Shown: positions 50,297 through 59,306, counted from the first letter of the stretch. The stretch is DNA of 64,000 nt from Sinomonas atrocyanea (GCF_001577305.1 NZ_CP014518.1:3410001-3474000), one strand, 5' to 3'. Program-made: numbers and translations. Notes: a model not told the origin generated them from the letters alone.

Positions 50297-51163
50297 TCAG
50301 CTCGTCCGGTCAGTGCGGCGTCCGGGCGGCGCGTCGGGCGCGCTCGAGAGCCGGTGAAGCCATTCGAGGAAGAGCTTCATCTCGGTGCCGGACAGCTGGT
50401 CCGGGTGCGAGGACTGGAGCGTGGCGTTGAGGGCGATGGCGGCAGCCACGTAGCTGGGCTGCCCGTCCTGGCCGGCCGGCGCTCCCGCGCGGGGGATGTC
50501 TACGAGGGTGGGGTCCGTGAGCACCGAGCGCAGCACGGCGTCCCGGGTCTGGACCGAGAGGGCGGAGGCAGACACCGGCCGGCCGGGTCCGTCCGACGAC
50601 GTGTCCCCGCTGCCCGCGGTGGTGTCCGCGATGAGCATGAGGGTCACACCGATATTGGAGGCGAGGACGGCGCGCGCGGCCTCCACGGGACGGACGGCGA
50701 GCTGCCCGGCGACGGCGAGCCTCGTGAGCTCGGCTTCGAGGAGGCGTTCGGCCTCCACGACCACCCCTGGGCGGCGGCTCGGCCCGGCGTTGCCGAACAT
50801 GAGCAGGTACAGCTGGGCATGGGTGACGCCGAACTGCACGTGCACGTCCCAGAGCCGCTTGACGTCCTCGATGGGCGCGTCCGTGCGCTCGATGCTGCCC
50901 TCGCTCCGGATGAACTCCTCGAAGCCGCGCGCGACGACTGCCTCCATGAGGCCGTCCTTGTCCCCGAAGTGGTGGTACAGGGTGGGCGCGGTGACCCCCG
51001 CCCTCTCGGTGATCTGGCGGGTGGAGACGGTGTTCCCGTCGGAGGCCGCCACGAGTTCCATGGCTGCCTGGAGGATGCGCTCCCGGGGCGAGGGTGCGGC
51101 GGCGCGCTGCTGCAGCTTCTCCGCTGCGGCATCTCCGGCCACCTCGACCGCCCCTTTGCGCAT
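50297..51163 (-). CDS. TetR-family regulator upstream of mannitol genes
   Basis: Regulator of 288 residues, long for the family. The helix-turn-helix spans about 26-72 (ITERAGVTAPTLYHHFGDKD at its end). The ligand-binding domain contains an insert rich in Ser/Thr/Gly at about 190-215. The ATG at 51163 is preferred; a TTG at 51199 would place the start inside the palindrome upstream. It lies 51 nt before mtlA on the same strand, so it may form an operon with and control the mannitol genes. MtlR-type regulators are the more usual partner. Confidence 0.78.
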   Translation of the reverse strand: MRKGAVEVAGDAAAEKLQQRAAAPSPRERILQAAMELVAASDGNTVSTRQITERAGVTAPTLYHHFGDKDGLMEAVVARGFEEFIRSEGSIERTDAPIEDVKRLWDVHVQFGVTHAQLYLLMFGNAGPSRRPGVVVEAERLLEAELTRLAVAGQLAVRPVEAARAVLASNIGVTLMLIADTTAGSGDTSSDGPGRPVSASALSVQTRDAVLRSVLTDPTLVDIPRAGAPAGQDGQPSYVAAAIALNATLQSSHPDQLSGTEMKLFLEWLHRLSSAPDAPPGRRTDRTS

Positions 51164-51181
51164 GGCCGCTACGGTAGTCGA

Positions 51182-51196
51182 TATAGCAGCGCTATA
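51182..51196. promoter_or_regulatory. Perfect 15-bp palindrome upstream of the TetR gene
   Basis: TATAGC AGC GCTATA lies 19 nt before the TetR ATG and 50 nt before the divergent gene remnant. A perfect palindrome of AT-containing arms in this GC-rich sequence is a strong candidate for the regulator's own operator. It could also overlap a -10 element. Confidence 0.6.
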
Positions 51197-51245
51197 CAAG
51201 GGGCGGCTGTGATCCCCGCCATGCCGCCCTTGCTACCGTGGGCGC

Positions 51246-51551
51246 ATGGACTCCCCCAGCCCCGAGGAGGCGGCGCGCAGGGCCGCCGTCATGCGTCACC
51301 ACGAGCCGGTGGACGGCGAGGATCCGTGGGTCGGGCCGCCGCCGCCCGCCGTCCCGATCCGCGTGGTGGCGTACGACGCCGCGTGGCCGGCGCAGTTCCA
51401 CGAGGTCGCCGCCGGGATCCGCGCCGACCCCGCGGAGGTGCCGCAGGTGAACCTGCATGTGTTCGCCCCCGGCTGTCCTGAGGCGGAGCGGCACCGTATG
51501 TTCCGCGCCGCGGGGTGGATTGATGACCCGCAGGCCACATCGTCACGCTGA
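51246..51551 (+). pseudogene. Degraded GrpB-family gene
   Basis: A 101-codon frame with two separated GrpB pieces. Residues 36-58 (VPIRVVAYDAAWPAQFHEVA) match the usual GrpB N-terminus, and 69-87 (NLHVFAPGCPEAERHRMFR) match a block normally about 50 residues further on. The EHVGSTAVPGL-type segment between them is absent and the C-terminal helices are missing. An internal deletion plus truncation explains this. It could still make a short peptide. Confidence 0.7.
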
Positions 51552-51563
51552 GGAGCACACGCC

Positions 51564-52625
51564 ATGGCCTCCACCTTCGTCTACATCGCCTGCGCCGGCG
51601 GCGGCGCCGTCGACACGCTCTCCCTCGACGCGGTCTCCGGCCGGCTCGAGCTCGTCTCGCGCGCCGAGGGCCTGCCGAAGGTCACCGCGCTCACCCTCGA
51701 CCCCGCCGGCACGCTGTACGCCGGCGTGAACGGGGAGCCGCGGCGCACGGTGGCCCTCGCGCTCGACCCCGCGAGCGGCGCGGCCTCGCCCGCCGGCGTG
51801 CGCGAGGTCCCTGCCACGACGTGCTTCCTGTCGCTGCGCCCCGACCGCGAGGTGCTCTTCAGCGCGTCGTACCACGAGGGGCTCATGGCGGCCTACGCGG
51901 TCCCGGGCCCGGACGGTTCCGCCGGCCCGGTCACCGAGTACCGCTCGGGGCCCAACACCCATTCGGCTGTCCCGAGCCCGGACGGCCGCTTCGTCTACGC
52001 GGCATCCCTCGGGGCGGACCGCATCTCGTGGTTCCCGATCGACTCCGGGACCGCCGGCGGCGGGGTGGTCCGGCCTGCCGGCCACGTGGACGCCGCCCCG
52101 GGCTCGGGGCCCCGCTTCCTGCGCCACAGCGCGGACGGCCGGCGCGTGTACGTGAGCCACGAGCGCACCGGGACCGTGGACGTGTACGCGCGCGACGCCG
52201 GGACGGGCGCCCTCGAGCTGATGCAGCGGACCTCGGCCGTGGAGGGCCTGGACCTGGAGCCCGGGCCGATCCGCTCGCCCCGGACCCCTGACCCGGGCCC
52301 CGGCGTGGTGTGGTGCGCAGACCTCCGCCTGACGCCGGACGAGCGGTTCGTGTACGTCACGGAGCGCTCCACGAGCACGATCGCCGCGTTCTCCGTGGCC
52401 CACGACGGCCGCCTGTCCTTCCTGCGGCGGACCGAGACCGAGGCGCAGCCGCGCGGGATCGGGATCGACCCCTCGGGCAGCTGGCTCCTGGCGTGCGGGG
52501 AGAGGTCCGGCCACGTCACCTCCTACGCCATCGGCCAGGACGGCCGGCTGGACCCCGTGGGGCGGGCCGAGACAGCGGCGGGCCCGCTGTGGATCGAATG
52601 CTGGAGGCCCGCACGGGCCGACTAG
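51564..52625 (+). CDS. Lactonase-family beta-propeller (6-phosphogluconolactonase-like)
   Basis: Seven-bladed propeller protein of 353 residues. Typical repeated strands include NTHSAVPSPDGRFVYAASLG, RHSADGRRVYVSHE and RLTPDERFVYVTERST, with a closing RGIGIDPSGSWLLACGE. It probably hydrolyses 6-phosphogluconolactone or another sugar lactone in the cytosol. ATG with GAGGAG upstream. It ends 9 nt before the P-type ATPase gene, so they may share a transcript without an obvious joint function. Confidence 0.85.
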   Translation: MASTFVYIACAGGGAVDTLSLDAVSGRLELVSRAEGLPKVTALTLDPAGTLYAGVNGEPRRTVALALDPASGAASPAGVREVPATTCFLSLRPDREVLFSASYHEGLMAAYAVPGPDGSAGPVTEYRSGPNTHSAVPSPDGRFVYAASLGADRISWFPIDSGTAGGGVVRPAGHVDAAPGSGPRFLRHSADGRRVYVSHERTGTVDVYARDAGTGALELMQRTSAVEGLDLEPGPIRSPRTPDPGPGVVWCADLRLTPDERFVYVTERSTSTIAAFSVAHDGRLSFLRRTETEAQPRGIGIDPSGSWLLACGERSGHVTSYAIGQDGRLDPVGRAETAAGPLWIECWRPARAD

Positions 52626-52634
52626 TGTTGGACC

Positions 52635-55115
52635 ATGGGTGAGGGGACCACTGTCGGGCCACCTGGGGAACGCGCCCCCGCTGCGACCGGCGGGCTGACC
52701 GCCGAGGAGGTCGCCGAGCGGGTCGCGTCCGGCGCCACGAACGATGTCCCGACGCGCCCGGGCCGCAGCACGTGGGAGATCGTCCGCGCGAACGTCTTCA
52801 CCCGCATCAACGCGATCTTCGCGGTGCTCGCGGCGATCATCTTCGCCACCGGCCACCTGCTGGACGGGCTGTTCGCCGGCCTCATCGTGGCCAACTCGAT
52901 CGTGGGCATCGTCCAGGAGCTGCGCGCCAAGCGCACCCTGGACCGGCTCGCGATCGTGGGACAGGCGCACCCCCACGTGCGCCGGGACGGCACCACCGTG
53001 CAGCTGCCGCCGCACGGCATTGTGCTCGACGACGTGATCGAGCTCGGGCCCGGCGACCAGGCCGTCGTGGACGGCGAGGTGCTCTGGGCGCAGGGCCTCG
53101 AGCTCGACGAGTCCCTGCTCACCGGCGAGGCCGACCCGATCCCGAAAACGCCGGGCAGCCCTGTCCTCTCCGGCTCCTACGTCTCCGCCGGCACGGGGCT
53201 GTACCGGGCCACCAAGGTGGGCCGTGAGGCGTACGCCGCCCAGCTTGAGGCCGAGGCGAGCAAGTTCACCCTGGTCGACTCCGAGCTGCGCAGCGGCATC
53301 AATACAATCCTCAAGGTCATCACGTGGCTGCTCGTGCCGGCGGGCCTCCTCTCGGTCTACAACCAGCTCACGGGCCGGCAGGCGCTGCCGGACGCCCTCC
53401 GCGGCATGGTCGCGGCCCTCGTGCCCATGGTCCCCGAGGGTCTCATCCTCATGACCACGATCGCGTTCGCCGTGGGAGTGGTGCGGCTCGGGCGGCGGAA
53501 CTGCCTCGTCAACGAGCTGCCGGCGATCGAGGGGCTGGCCCGCGTGGACGTGGTCTGTGCGGACAAGACCGGCACCCTGACGGAGAACGCGATGGAGCTC
53601 GCCGAGGTGCGCGGCCTCGCGCCGGGTGGTGCGGCACCGAGGCACGACGCCGGCCCGCACCTCCCCGAGCATCGGCTCGCCCTCGCGGCCCTCGCCGCCG
53701 CGGACCAGCGCCCGAACGCGAGCATGCAGGCCATCCGGGACGCCTTCCCGGACTCCCCCGGCTGGGCGACGGCCCAGACCCTGCCGTTCTCCTCGGCGCG
53801 CAAGTACGGCGGCGTCGCGTTCGAGGGCCACGGGGCGTGGCTGCTCGGGGCTCCGGACGTGCTGCTCCCGGCCGGCTCGCCCGCGCGGGCCGAGGCCGAG
53901 GAGATCGGGGCGCGGGGGCTGCGGGTGCTCCTGCTGGCCCGCGCGGCGCGGCTCCCCGAGGCGTCCCCCCAGCCGGGAGGCGACGCCGCAGGCGGAACCC
54001 GGCCGGGCGGCGTCGTGCGCGGGGTCGAGCCCGAGGCGCTCGTGGTGCTCGAGCAGAAGGTGCGCGAGGACGTGCGCCCCACGCTCGACTACTTCGGGGC
54101 GCAGCACGTCACGGTCAAAGTCATCTCCGGCGACAACGCGGCCTCGGTCGGGGCGGTCGCGGGCCAGCTCTCGCTGCCGGGCGCGGAGGCGCCGGTGGAC
54201 GCGCGGACGCTGCCCGAGGACGGCGAGGCCCTCGCGGATGCAGTCGAGGAGCGGACCGTGTTCGGCCGGGTGGGCCCGGCGCAGAAGCGCGCCATGGTCC
54301 GGGCCCTGCAGGACCGCGGGCACACCGTGGCCATGACGGGCGACGGCGTCAACGACGTCCTCGCGCTCAAGGACGCGGACATCGGGGTCGCGATGGGCGC
54401 CGGCAGCCCGGCGGCACGGGCCGTCGCGCAGATCGTGCTGCTCGACAACCGGTTCGCGACACTCCCGCACGTGGTCGGCGAGGGGCGGCGCGTGATCGGG
54501 AACATCGAGCGGGTCGCGAACCTGTTCCTGACCAAGACGGTGTACTCGGTGCTCCTCGCGCTCCTGGTCGGCGTGCCCGGGCTGATCGGCTTCGAGGCGC
54601 TGCCGTACCCGTTCCTGCCCCGCCACGTCACCATCACCGGCTGGTTCACGATCGGCCTGCCGGCGTTCGTCCTCTCGCTCGCGCCGAACCACGACCGCGC
54701 GCGCCCCGGCTTCGTCGGGAGGGTCCTGCGGATGGCGATCCCGGCCGGGATGGTCATCGCGGCGGCCTCGTTCACGTCCTACCTGCTGGTCCGCCCCGCG
54801 GTGGCCGACGGCGGGACCACCCAGGTGCAGGCCAGCACCTCCGCGCTCATCACGCTCATCGCGATCGCGCTCTGGGTGCTGGCGATCGTCGCCCGGCCCT
54901 ACGCGTGGTGGAAGGTGCTGCTCGTGGCAGCCATGATGGCCGCCTCCTACGCGATGTTCGCCATGCCGCTCACCCGAGAGCTGTTCGAGCTCGACCCGGG
55001 CAATGCCGGGCACACGTGGACGGCGCTGGCCTGCGCGGGCGCCGGAATCGTGCTGGTCGAGCTCGCGTGGTGGGTGGACGGCTGGCTGCGGAGGGTACGG
55101 ACCACGCGCGCGTAG
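52635..55115 (+). CDS. Cation-transporting P-type ATPase, CtpE-like
   Basis: An 826-residue P-type ATPase. The actuator loop has TGEADPIPK; the M4 segment has VPEGL instead of a heavy-metal CPx motif; phosphorylated D310 lies in DKTGTLT; the hinge is MTGDGVNDVLALKDADIG. Four C-terminal hydrophobic segments follow. The layout matches mycobacterial CtpE, which takes up calcium. Two Ala/Gly/Pro-rich insertions lie in the nucleotide-binding domain. The ion is inferred, not shown. Confidence 0.85.
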   Translation: MGEGTTVGPPGERAPAATGGLTAEEVAERVASGATNDVPTRPGRSTWEIVRANVFTRINAIFAVLAAIIFATGHLLDGLFAGLIVANSIVGIVQELRAKRTLDRLAIVGQAHPHVRRDGTTVQLPPHGIVLDDVIELGPGDQAVVDGEVLWAQGLELDESLLTGEADPIPKTPGSPVLSGSYVSAGTGLYRATKVGREAYAAQLEAEASKFTLVDSELRSGINTILKVITWLLVPAGLLSVYNQLTGRQALPDALRGMVAALVPMVPEGLILMTTIAFAVGVVRLGRRNCLVNELPAIEGLARVDVVCADKTGTLTENAMELAEVRGLAPGGAAPRHDAGPHLPEHRLALAALAAADQRPNASMQAIRDAFPDSPGWATAQTLPFSSARKYGGVAFEGHGAWLLGAPDVLLPAGSPARAEAEEIGARGLRVLLLARAARLPEASPQPGGDAAGGTRPGGVVRGVEPEALVVLEQKVREDVRPTLDYFGAQHVTVKVISGDNAASVGAVAGQLSLPGAEAPVDARTLPEDGEALADAVEERTVFGRVGPAQKRAMVRALQDRGHTVAMTGDGVNDVLALKDADIGVAMGAGSPAARAVAQIVLLDNRFATLPHVVGEGRRVIGNIERVANLFLTKTVYSVLLALLVGVPGLIGFEALPYPFLPRHVTITGWFTIGLPAFVLSLAPNHDRARPGFVGRVLRMAIPAGMVIAAASFTSYLLVRPAVADGGTTQVQASTSALITLIAIALWVLAIVARPYAWWKVLLVAAMMAASYAMFAMPLTRELFELDPGNAGHTWTALACAGAGIVLVELAWWVDGWLRRVRTTRA

Positions 55116-55142
55116 CGGTCCTGGGCAGCGGGCGCGGGAGGG

Positions 55143-56135
55143 TCAGGACCACGCCTCGGGGTTGACGGGGTGGTCCGGGGTCCGGCCCTCGGCCATCGCG
55201 ATGGCGTTCAGGGCGCTGAGCCGGGACATCTCAGCACGGACGGAGACCGTGGCGCTTCCGATGTGCGGCAGCAGGACGGTGTTGGGCAGGTCCGCGAGTC
55301 CGGGCGCGAGCCGGGGCTCGTCCTCGAAGACGTCCAGGCCGGCGCCGGCGATCGTCCCGCTGCGCAGGGCCCGCACGAGCGCGGCCTCGTCGACCACGGG
55401 CCCGCGGGCCGTGTTGATGAGGATCGCCGAGGGCTTCATGCGCCCCAGGACGTCCGCGTCCACGAGGTGGCGGGTGCCCTCGGTGAGGGGGACGTGGAGG
55501 GAGAGGTAGTCGCTCTCGGCGACGAGCCCGTCCCAGGAGACCTTGCGGACCCTACCGGCGAACTCGCCCAGCTCGCTCTCGTCCACCGGACGGTCGGCGG
55601 GCGGCCGGGGGGCGAACAGCACCTCCATGCCGAAGGCGAGCGCGCGCCGCGCCGTGGCCCGGGCTATGCGGCCGAATCCGGCGAGTCCTAGCGTGCGTCC
55701 GGAGACGTCGGCGCCGAGCATGAGCTCGGGCTCCCACCCGTGGAACCGCCCCTCGCGCACCATCCGGTCCGCCTCGATGACCCGGCGCCCGGTGCCCAGG
55801 ATCAGCAGCATGGCGATGTCCGCGGTGGCGTCCGTCAGGACCCCGGGCGTGTTGCCGACCATGATTCCGCGCCCGGTCGCGGCCGCGATGTCGATGTTGT
55901 TGTAGCCGACCGCGAAGTTGGAGATCCCCTTGACCTTCGCCCGTGCCAGCAGCGGTGCATCGATGCGGTCCCGCAGCTGCGTCAGGACCACGTCGAACTC
56001 CCCGCTCGCGCACCGCGCCGCGAGGTCCTCATAGGTCGGCGGCTCCTCGAGCACGGTCACCTCGGCGGCGCCGTCCAGGAGGGAGGGGCCGGGTTCGGGG
56101 ATCGGGGTGGTGACGAGGATCCTGGACCGGGTCAC
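55143..56135 (-). CDS. D-2-hydroxyacid dehydrogenase (glyoxylate/hydroxypyruvate reductase-like)
   Basis: NAD(P)-dependent oxidoreductase of 330 residues. The nucleotide site begins LGLAGFGRIARATARRA; the catalytic Arg is in INTARGPVVDE, the Glu in DVFEDEPRL and the His in LLPHIGSAT. The NFAVGYNNID block is typical of GhrB/GyaR-type enzymes. The GTG at 56135 overlaps the lyase stop as GTGA. It is the third gene of a CoA-transferase/lyase operon, so it may reduce a 2-oxo acid product of that route. Confidence 0.85.
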   Translation of the reverse strand: MTRSRILVTTPIPEPGPSLLDGAAEVTVLEEPPTYEDLAARCASGEFDVVLTQLRDRIDAPLLARAKVKGISNFAVGYNNIDIAAATGRGIMVGNTPGVLTDATADIAMLLILGTGRRVIEADRMVREGRFHGWEPELMLGADVSGRTLGLAGFGRIARATARRALAFGMEVLFAPRPPADRPVDESELGEFAGRVRKVSWDGLVAESDYLSLHVPLTEGTRHLVDADVLGRMKPSAILINTARGPVVDEAALVRALRSGTIAGAGLDVFEDEPRLAPGLADLPNTVLLPHIGSATVSVRAEMSRLSALNAIAMAEGRTPDHPVNPEAWS

Positions 56136-57091
56136 AGGGCCTCCCGGCACGAGGGTACCCCGTCGCCCGGGATGACCCACTCGAAGGCCTTGGCCTTGGA
56201 CCGGGCGCCCTGGGCTGCCTTGGAACGGTTCGGCTCGCCGAGCTCGCCCAGGAGCGTCTCCGAGAGTCCGACGACGCCCGCGAAGGCCTCGGGGTCCAGC
56301 CAGCCCGGGCGGGTGGCGAAGAGGAGGTCCTCGCTCGAAGTGTTCCCGCTGGCGCCGGGGGCGAACGGGCAGCCGCCGAGGCCGCCGAGCGCCCCGTCGA
56401 CGACCGCGGCTCCCGCCGCAGCCGCGGCGAGGGAGTTCGCCACGCCCTGTCCCCAGGTGTCGTGCCCGTGGAAGACGATCCGCCGCTGGGGGGTCTCGGC
56501 AGCCACCCGCGAGACCAGATCCGCGACCTCGCCGGGGAAGGCCTGGCCGAGGGTGTCGCAGACCACGATGTCCTCGGCGCCGGCCGTGCGGGCGTCCTCG
56601 GCGATGCGGAGCACCCGCTCGGGGGCCACCGGCCCCTCGAAGGGGCAGGTGAAGGAGGTGGCGATGCACAGCTGGATGCGTCCCCCAGCGTCCAGGGTGC
56701 GGGCAATCGCGTCCGGCATCGTGGCCAGGCTCTGCTCGGTGGTCCGTCCGATGTTCGCCTCGTTGTGCGCGTCCGAGGCGGAGAAGCAGTACTGGATGTT
56801 GCGGGCGCCCGCGGCCAGGGCCTTCTCGACGTGCCGCGGAGTGGCGGCCCAGATCCAGCACCTCTCGAGTTCCTCGGCCGTGAGGCCGGCGATGACCTCG
56901 AGGGTATTGGCCATGGGCGGCACGAGGTCCGGCCGGGCCATCGAGCCGATCTCGAGCTCGGGCACCCCGAGGCGGAGCAGGTCCCGCGCGAGGCGGACCT
57001 TGAACTCGGTCGGGAGCAGCTTCCCGGTCAGCTGCAGGCCGTCCCGCAGCGTCACGTCACGCAATGTGGTTCGGGTGTGGGGGCTGGTCAC
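56132..57091 (-). CDS. Hydroxymethylglutaryl-CoA lyase family protein
   Basis: TIM-barrel lyase of 319 residues that cleaves 3-hydroxy-3-methylglutaryl-CoA or a related branched hydroxyacyl-CoA. The catalytic Arg is in DVTLRDGLQ (12-20); the metal ligands are in FHGHDTWGQG; the active-site Cys is in GGLGGCPFAPGASGN. All key residues are present. The GTG start overlaps the CaiB stop. In the leucine pathway HMG-CoA lyase follows a carboxylase and a hydratase; here it follows a CoA-transferase instead, suggesting a free acid is activated first. Confidence 0.88.
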   Translation of the reverse strand: MTSPHTRTTLRDVTLRDGLQLTGKLLPTEFKVRLARDLLRLGVPELEIGSMARPDLVPPMANTLEVIAGLTAEELERCWIWAATPRHVEKALAAGARNIQYCFSASDAHNEANIGRTTEQSLATMPDAIARTLDAGGRIQLCIATSFTCPFEGPVAPERVLRIAEDARTAGAEDIVVCDTLGQAFPGEVADLVSRVAAETPQRRIVFHGHDTWGQGVANSLAAAAAGAAVVDGALGGLGGCPFAPGASGNTSSEDLLFATRPGWLDPEAFAGVVGLSETLLGELGEPNRSKAAQGARSKAKAFEWVIPGDGVPSCREAL

Positions 57092-58338
57092 AGGAGGGCT
57101 CCTTCCCCGGCCGCGACGGCCTGGATCTGCTCGGGGGTCATGCCGAGGATGTCGGTGAGGACTTCGCGGGTGTGTTGGCCGAGGTCGGGGCCGAGGCTGC
57201 GGATGGGCAGCGAGGTCCCGCCGATGACGGGGACGATGCCGGGGAAGCCGACGTTCTCGATCACGTCCTCGCCGGTGGAGACGGGCAGGCGCTGGACCAT
57301 GTTCCGCGCCTTGTACTGCTCGTCGCGGCAGATGTCCGCGGCGGTGTAGATCGGCCCGCTCGGGACCCCGGCCTCCTCGAGGATGGCCAGGGCCTCCGCC
57401 TGGGGGTGCTGCGCGGCCCAGTCCCCGATCGCGGCGTCCAGCTCCTCGCGGCGGGCCCAGCGGACCTCATTGCTGGCCAGCGCCGGGTCCTCGGCGAGGT
57501 CCGGCCGGCCGATCACCCGCATGTAGCGCTGGAAGATCGAATCGCCGTTGCCCGCGACGACGATGCTCGCCCCGTCCTGGCACACGTACGCGTTCGAGGG
57601 CGCGATCCCGTCCATCCGGCCGCCGGTGCGCTCGCGCCGGACGCCGAAGGCCTCGTAGTCCGGCACGAGGGACTCCATCATCGACAGCATCGCCTCGTTC
57701 AGGGCCACATCGATCACCCGTTCCCCCAGCGGCACACCGGGCTGGGCCGCGCCCCGGCGCACCTCGCGCTGGAACAGGGCCATCACCGAGCCGAAGGCCG
57801 CGTACAGGCCGGCGATCGAGTCCCCGATCGAGACGCCCACCCGCACCGGCGGCCGGTCGGGGTCCCCGACCAGCTCCCGGAAGCCCCCGACCGCCTCGGC
57901 GACCGCGGCGAACCCGGGCCGCGGCGACAGCGGGCCCGTCTGCCCGAACGCCGAGATGCGCGTGATGACCAGGTCCGGGTTGGCCGCGTTGAGCGCCTCC
58001 GGGCCGATCCCCCACTTCTCCAGCGTCCCGGGCCGGAAGTTCTCCAGCAGCACGTCGCAGTGCTTGGCCAGCTCGAGCACGAGCCGGCGGCCCTCCTCGG
58101 TCTTCAGGTCCAGCACGACCGACTTCTTGTTCCGGTTGATCGTGCGGTACAGCATGGACGTCGTCCCGGCATGGAGCCGCCAGCTGCGCAGCTCGTCCCC
58201 CGTCCGGGGCCGCTCGACCTTGATGACCTCGGCACCGAAGTCGGCCAGCAGCCGCCCCGCCGTCGGCGCAGCGATGTAGTTGCCGAGCTCGAGGACCCGG
58301 ACCCCGGCCAGCGGGGCGATCTGGTGGTCTTCGTGCAT
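57088..58338 (-). CDS. CaiB/BaiF family (class III) CoA-transferase
   Basis: CoA-transferase of 416 residues. The N-terminal block LAGVRVLELGNYIAAPTAGR is typical, as are NRNKKSVVLDLKT and ENFRPGTLEKWG. The place where most family members have the catalytic Asp (PGYD) reads PGFAAVAEAV (141-150), with no acid; the next Asp is D173 in VGVSIGDSIAG. Sequence style resembles glutarate/HMG-type CoA-transferases. ATG at 58338 is the first gene of the operon with the lyase and 2-hydroxyacid dehydrogenase. Confidence 0.85.
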   Translation of the reverse strand: MHEDHQIAPLAGVRVLELGNYIAAPTAGRLLADFGAEVIKVERPRTGDELRSWRLHAGTTSMLYRTINRNKKSVVLDLKTEEGRRLVLELAKHCDVLLENFRPGTLEKWGIGPEALNAANPDLVITRISAFGQTGPLSPRPGFAAVAEAVGGFRELVGDPDRPPVRVGVSIGDSIAGLYAAFGSVMALFQREVRRGAAQPGVPLGERVIDVALNEAMLSMMESLVPDYEAFGVRRERTGGRMDGIAPSNAYVCQDGASIVVAGNGDSIFQRYMRVIGRPDLAEDPALASNEVRWARREELDAAIGDWAAQHPQAEALAILEEAGVPSGPIYTAADICRDEQYKARNMVQRLPVSTGEDVIENVGFPGIVPVIGGTSLPIRSLGPDLGQHTREVLTDILGMTPEQIQAVAAGEGALL

Positions 58339-58400
58339 GATGCTCCCTCTGGGCAGGCTTCCGTCATCGATGAGGGTCGATGCCTTTCACCTACATTATG

Positions 58401-58429
58401 GGCTCTTGCCCACAAAGTGGGCAAGAGCC
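58401..58429. promoter_or_regulatory. 13-bp perfect inverted repeat with 3-nt centre
   Basis: GGCTCTTGCCCAC (58401-58413) and GTGGGCAAGAGCC (58417-58429) flank AAA. It lies 14 nt after the IclR stop and 63 nt before the CaiB start, both genes on the minus strand. It could terminate the IclR transcript, or act as operator for the CaiB operon; a 3-nt centre is tight for an RNA loop but fits a protein site. Confidence 0.6.
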
Positions 58430-58442
58430 GGCGCGCCCGAGG

Positions 58443-59306
58443 CTATCGGGGAAGGCGGCCGCCGATGAGGCGCGTGGCCTGCTCGGCCGCCGCCACGAGG
58501 GGCTCGATCCAGGCCTGGCACTTCTCGGCCGTGACCCTCAGCGAGGGGCCGCTCACACTCAAGGCCCCAGCGAGGTCGCCCATCGACGTGAAGACGGGGG
58601 CAGCCAGGCCGGTGGCACCCTCATCACGCTCGTCGGAGGTGATCGCGTAGCCGTCCCGCCGGGTCTGGTCGACATCGGAGCGCAGCCGGTCCGGGTCGGT
58701 GATCGTGTGCTCGGTGAGCCGCTCGAGGGTCGAGGAGAGCACGGCCGCCTCGGCGTCGGGATTCCAGGCCAGCAGGACGCGTCCGGCCGAGCCGGCATGC
58801 AGGGGCAGGAGCTTGCCCACGTGCATCTCGCGGCGCAGGGCGTGCCGGGTCTCGGCCATGGCCACGCAGACTCGCACGTTCTCCTCGAGCCGGAACAGCG
58901 TGACCGTCTCCCCCGTGAGGTCCCTGAGCCCCTCGAGGACGGGCTTGATGATCTCGAGCTCGTCGAGTCCCCGCGTCGCGGGCGCGGCCCAGTAGGCGAA
59001 CTTCACCCCGATGCGCACCCGGTCGCCCTCGCGGTCCAGGAACTCCTCCGCGACGAGGTTCGCCACGAGCCGCTGGACGGTCGAGGTCGGGTACCCGGTG
59101 GCGGCCCGGATTTCCGAGAGGGTCAGCGCCGGGCGCGAGAGGGTGAAGGAGTCCAGGATGCCCCGGATCTTCCCCAGGACGAGCAGAGGCTTGACCCCGC
59201 TGGAGAGTTCGCGGGCGCCGTCCCGGCGCGCCACCGGGGCGGCCAGCTCCTCGTCGTCCCAGCCCTCCGGGCCCGATGCACTCGCTGCTGGCCTCTGCGC
59301 GTTCAC
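58443..59306 (-). CDS. IclR-family regulator
   Basis: Regulator of 287 residues with an N-terminal winged helix-turn-helix (about 40-100, including LSEIRAATGYPTSTVQRLV) and the IclR effector domain (HVGKLLPLHAGSAGRVLLAW, GYAITSDERDEGATGLAAPV). The GTG at 59306 has GGGAGGGG at 5 nt; an ATG at 59402 extends the frame by 32 codons. It lies between the CaiB operon and a divergent MFS gene, so it probably controls both. Confidence 0.87.
   Translation of the reverse strand: MNAQRPAASASGPEGWDDEELAAPVARRDGARELSSGVKPLLVLGKIRGILDSFTLSRPALTLSEIRAATGYPTSTVQRLVANLVAEEFLDREGDRVRIGVKFAYWAAPATRGLDELEIIKPVLEGLRDLTGETVTLFRLEENVRVCVAMAETRHALRREMHVGKLLPLHAGSAGRVLLAWNPDAEAAVLSSTLERLTEHTITDPDRLRSDVDQTRRDGYAITSDERDEGATGLAAPVFTSMGDLAGALSVSGPSLRVTAEKCQAWIEPLVAAAEQATRLIGGRLPR

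Noticed and set aside
48671..51481. 936-codon plus-strand frame opposite mtlA and the TetR gene
   Set aside because: Antisense of mtlA and TetR; its protein is low-complexity His/Asp/Gly-rich with no domain.
51543..55013. 1156-codon minus-strand frame opposite the lactonase and P-type ATPase
   Set aside because: Both plus-strand genes have complete motifs; the reverse frame is a GC-skew shadow.
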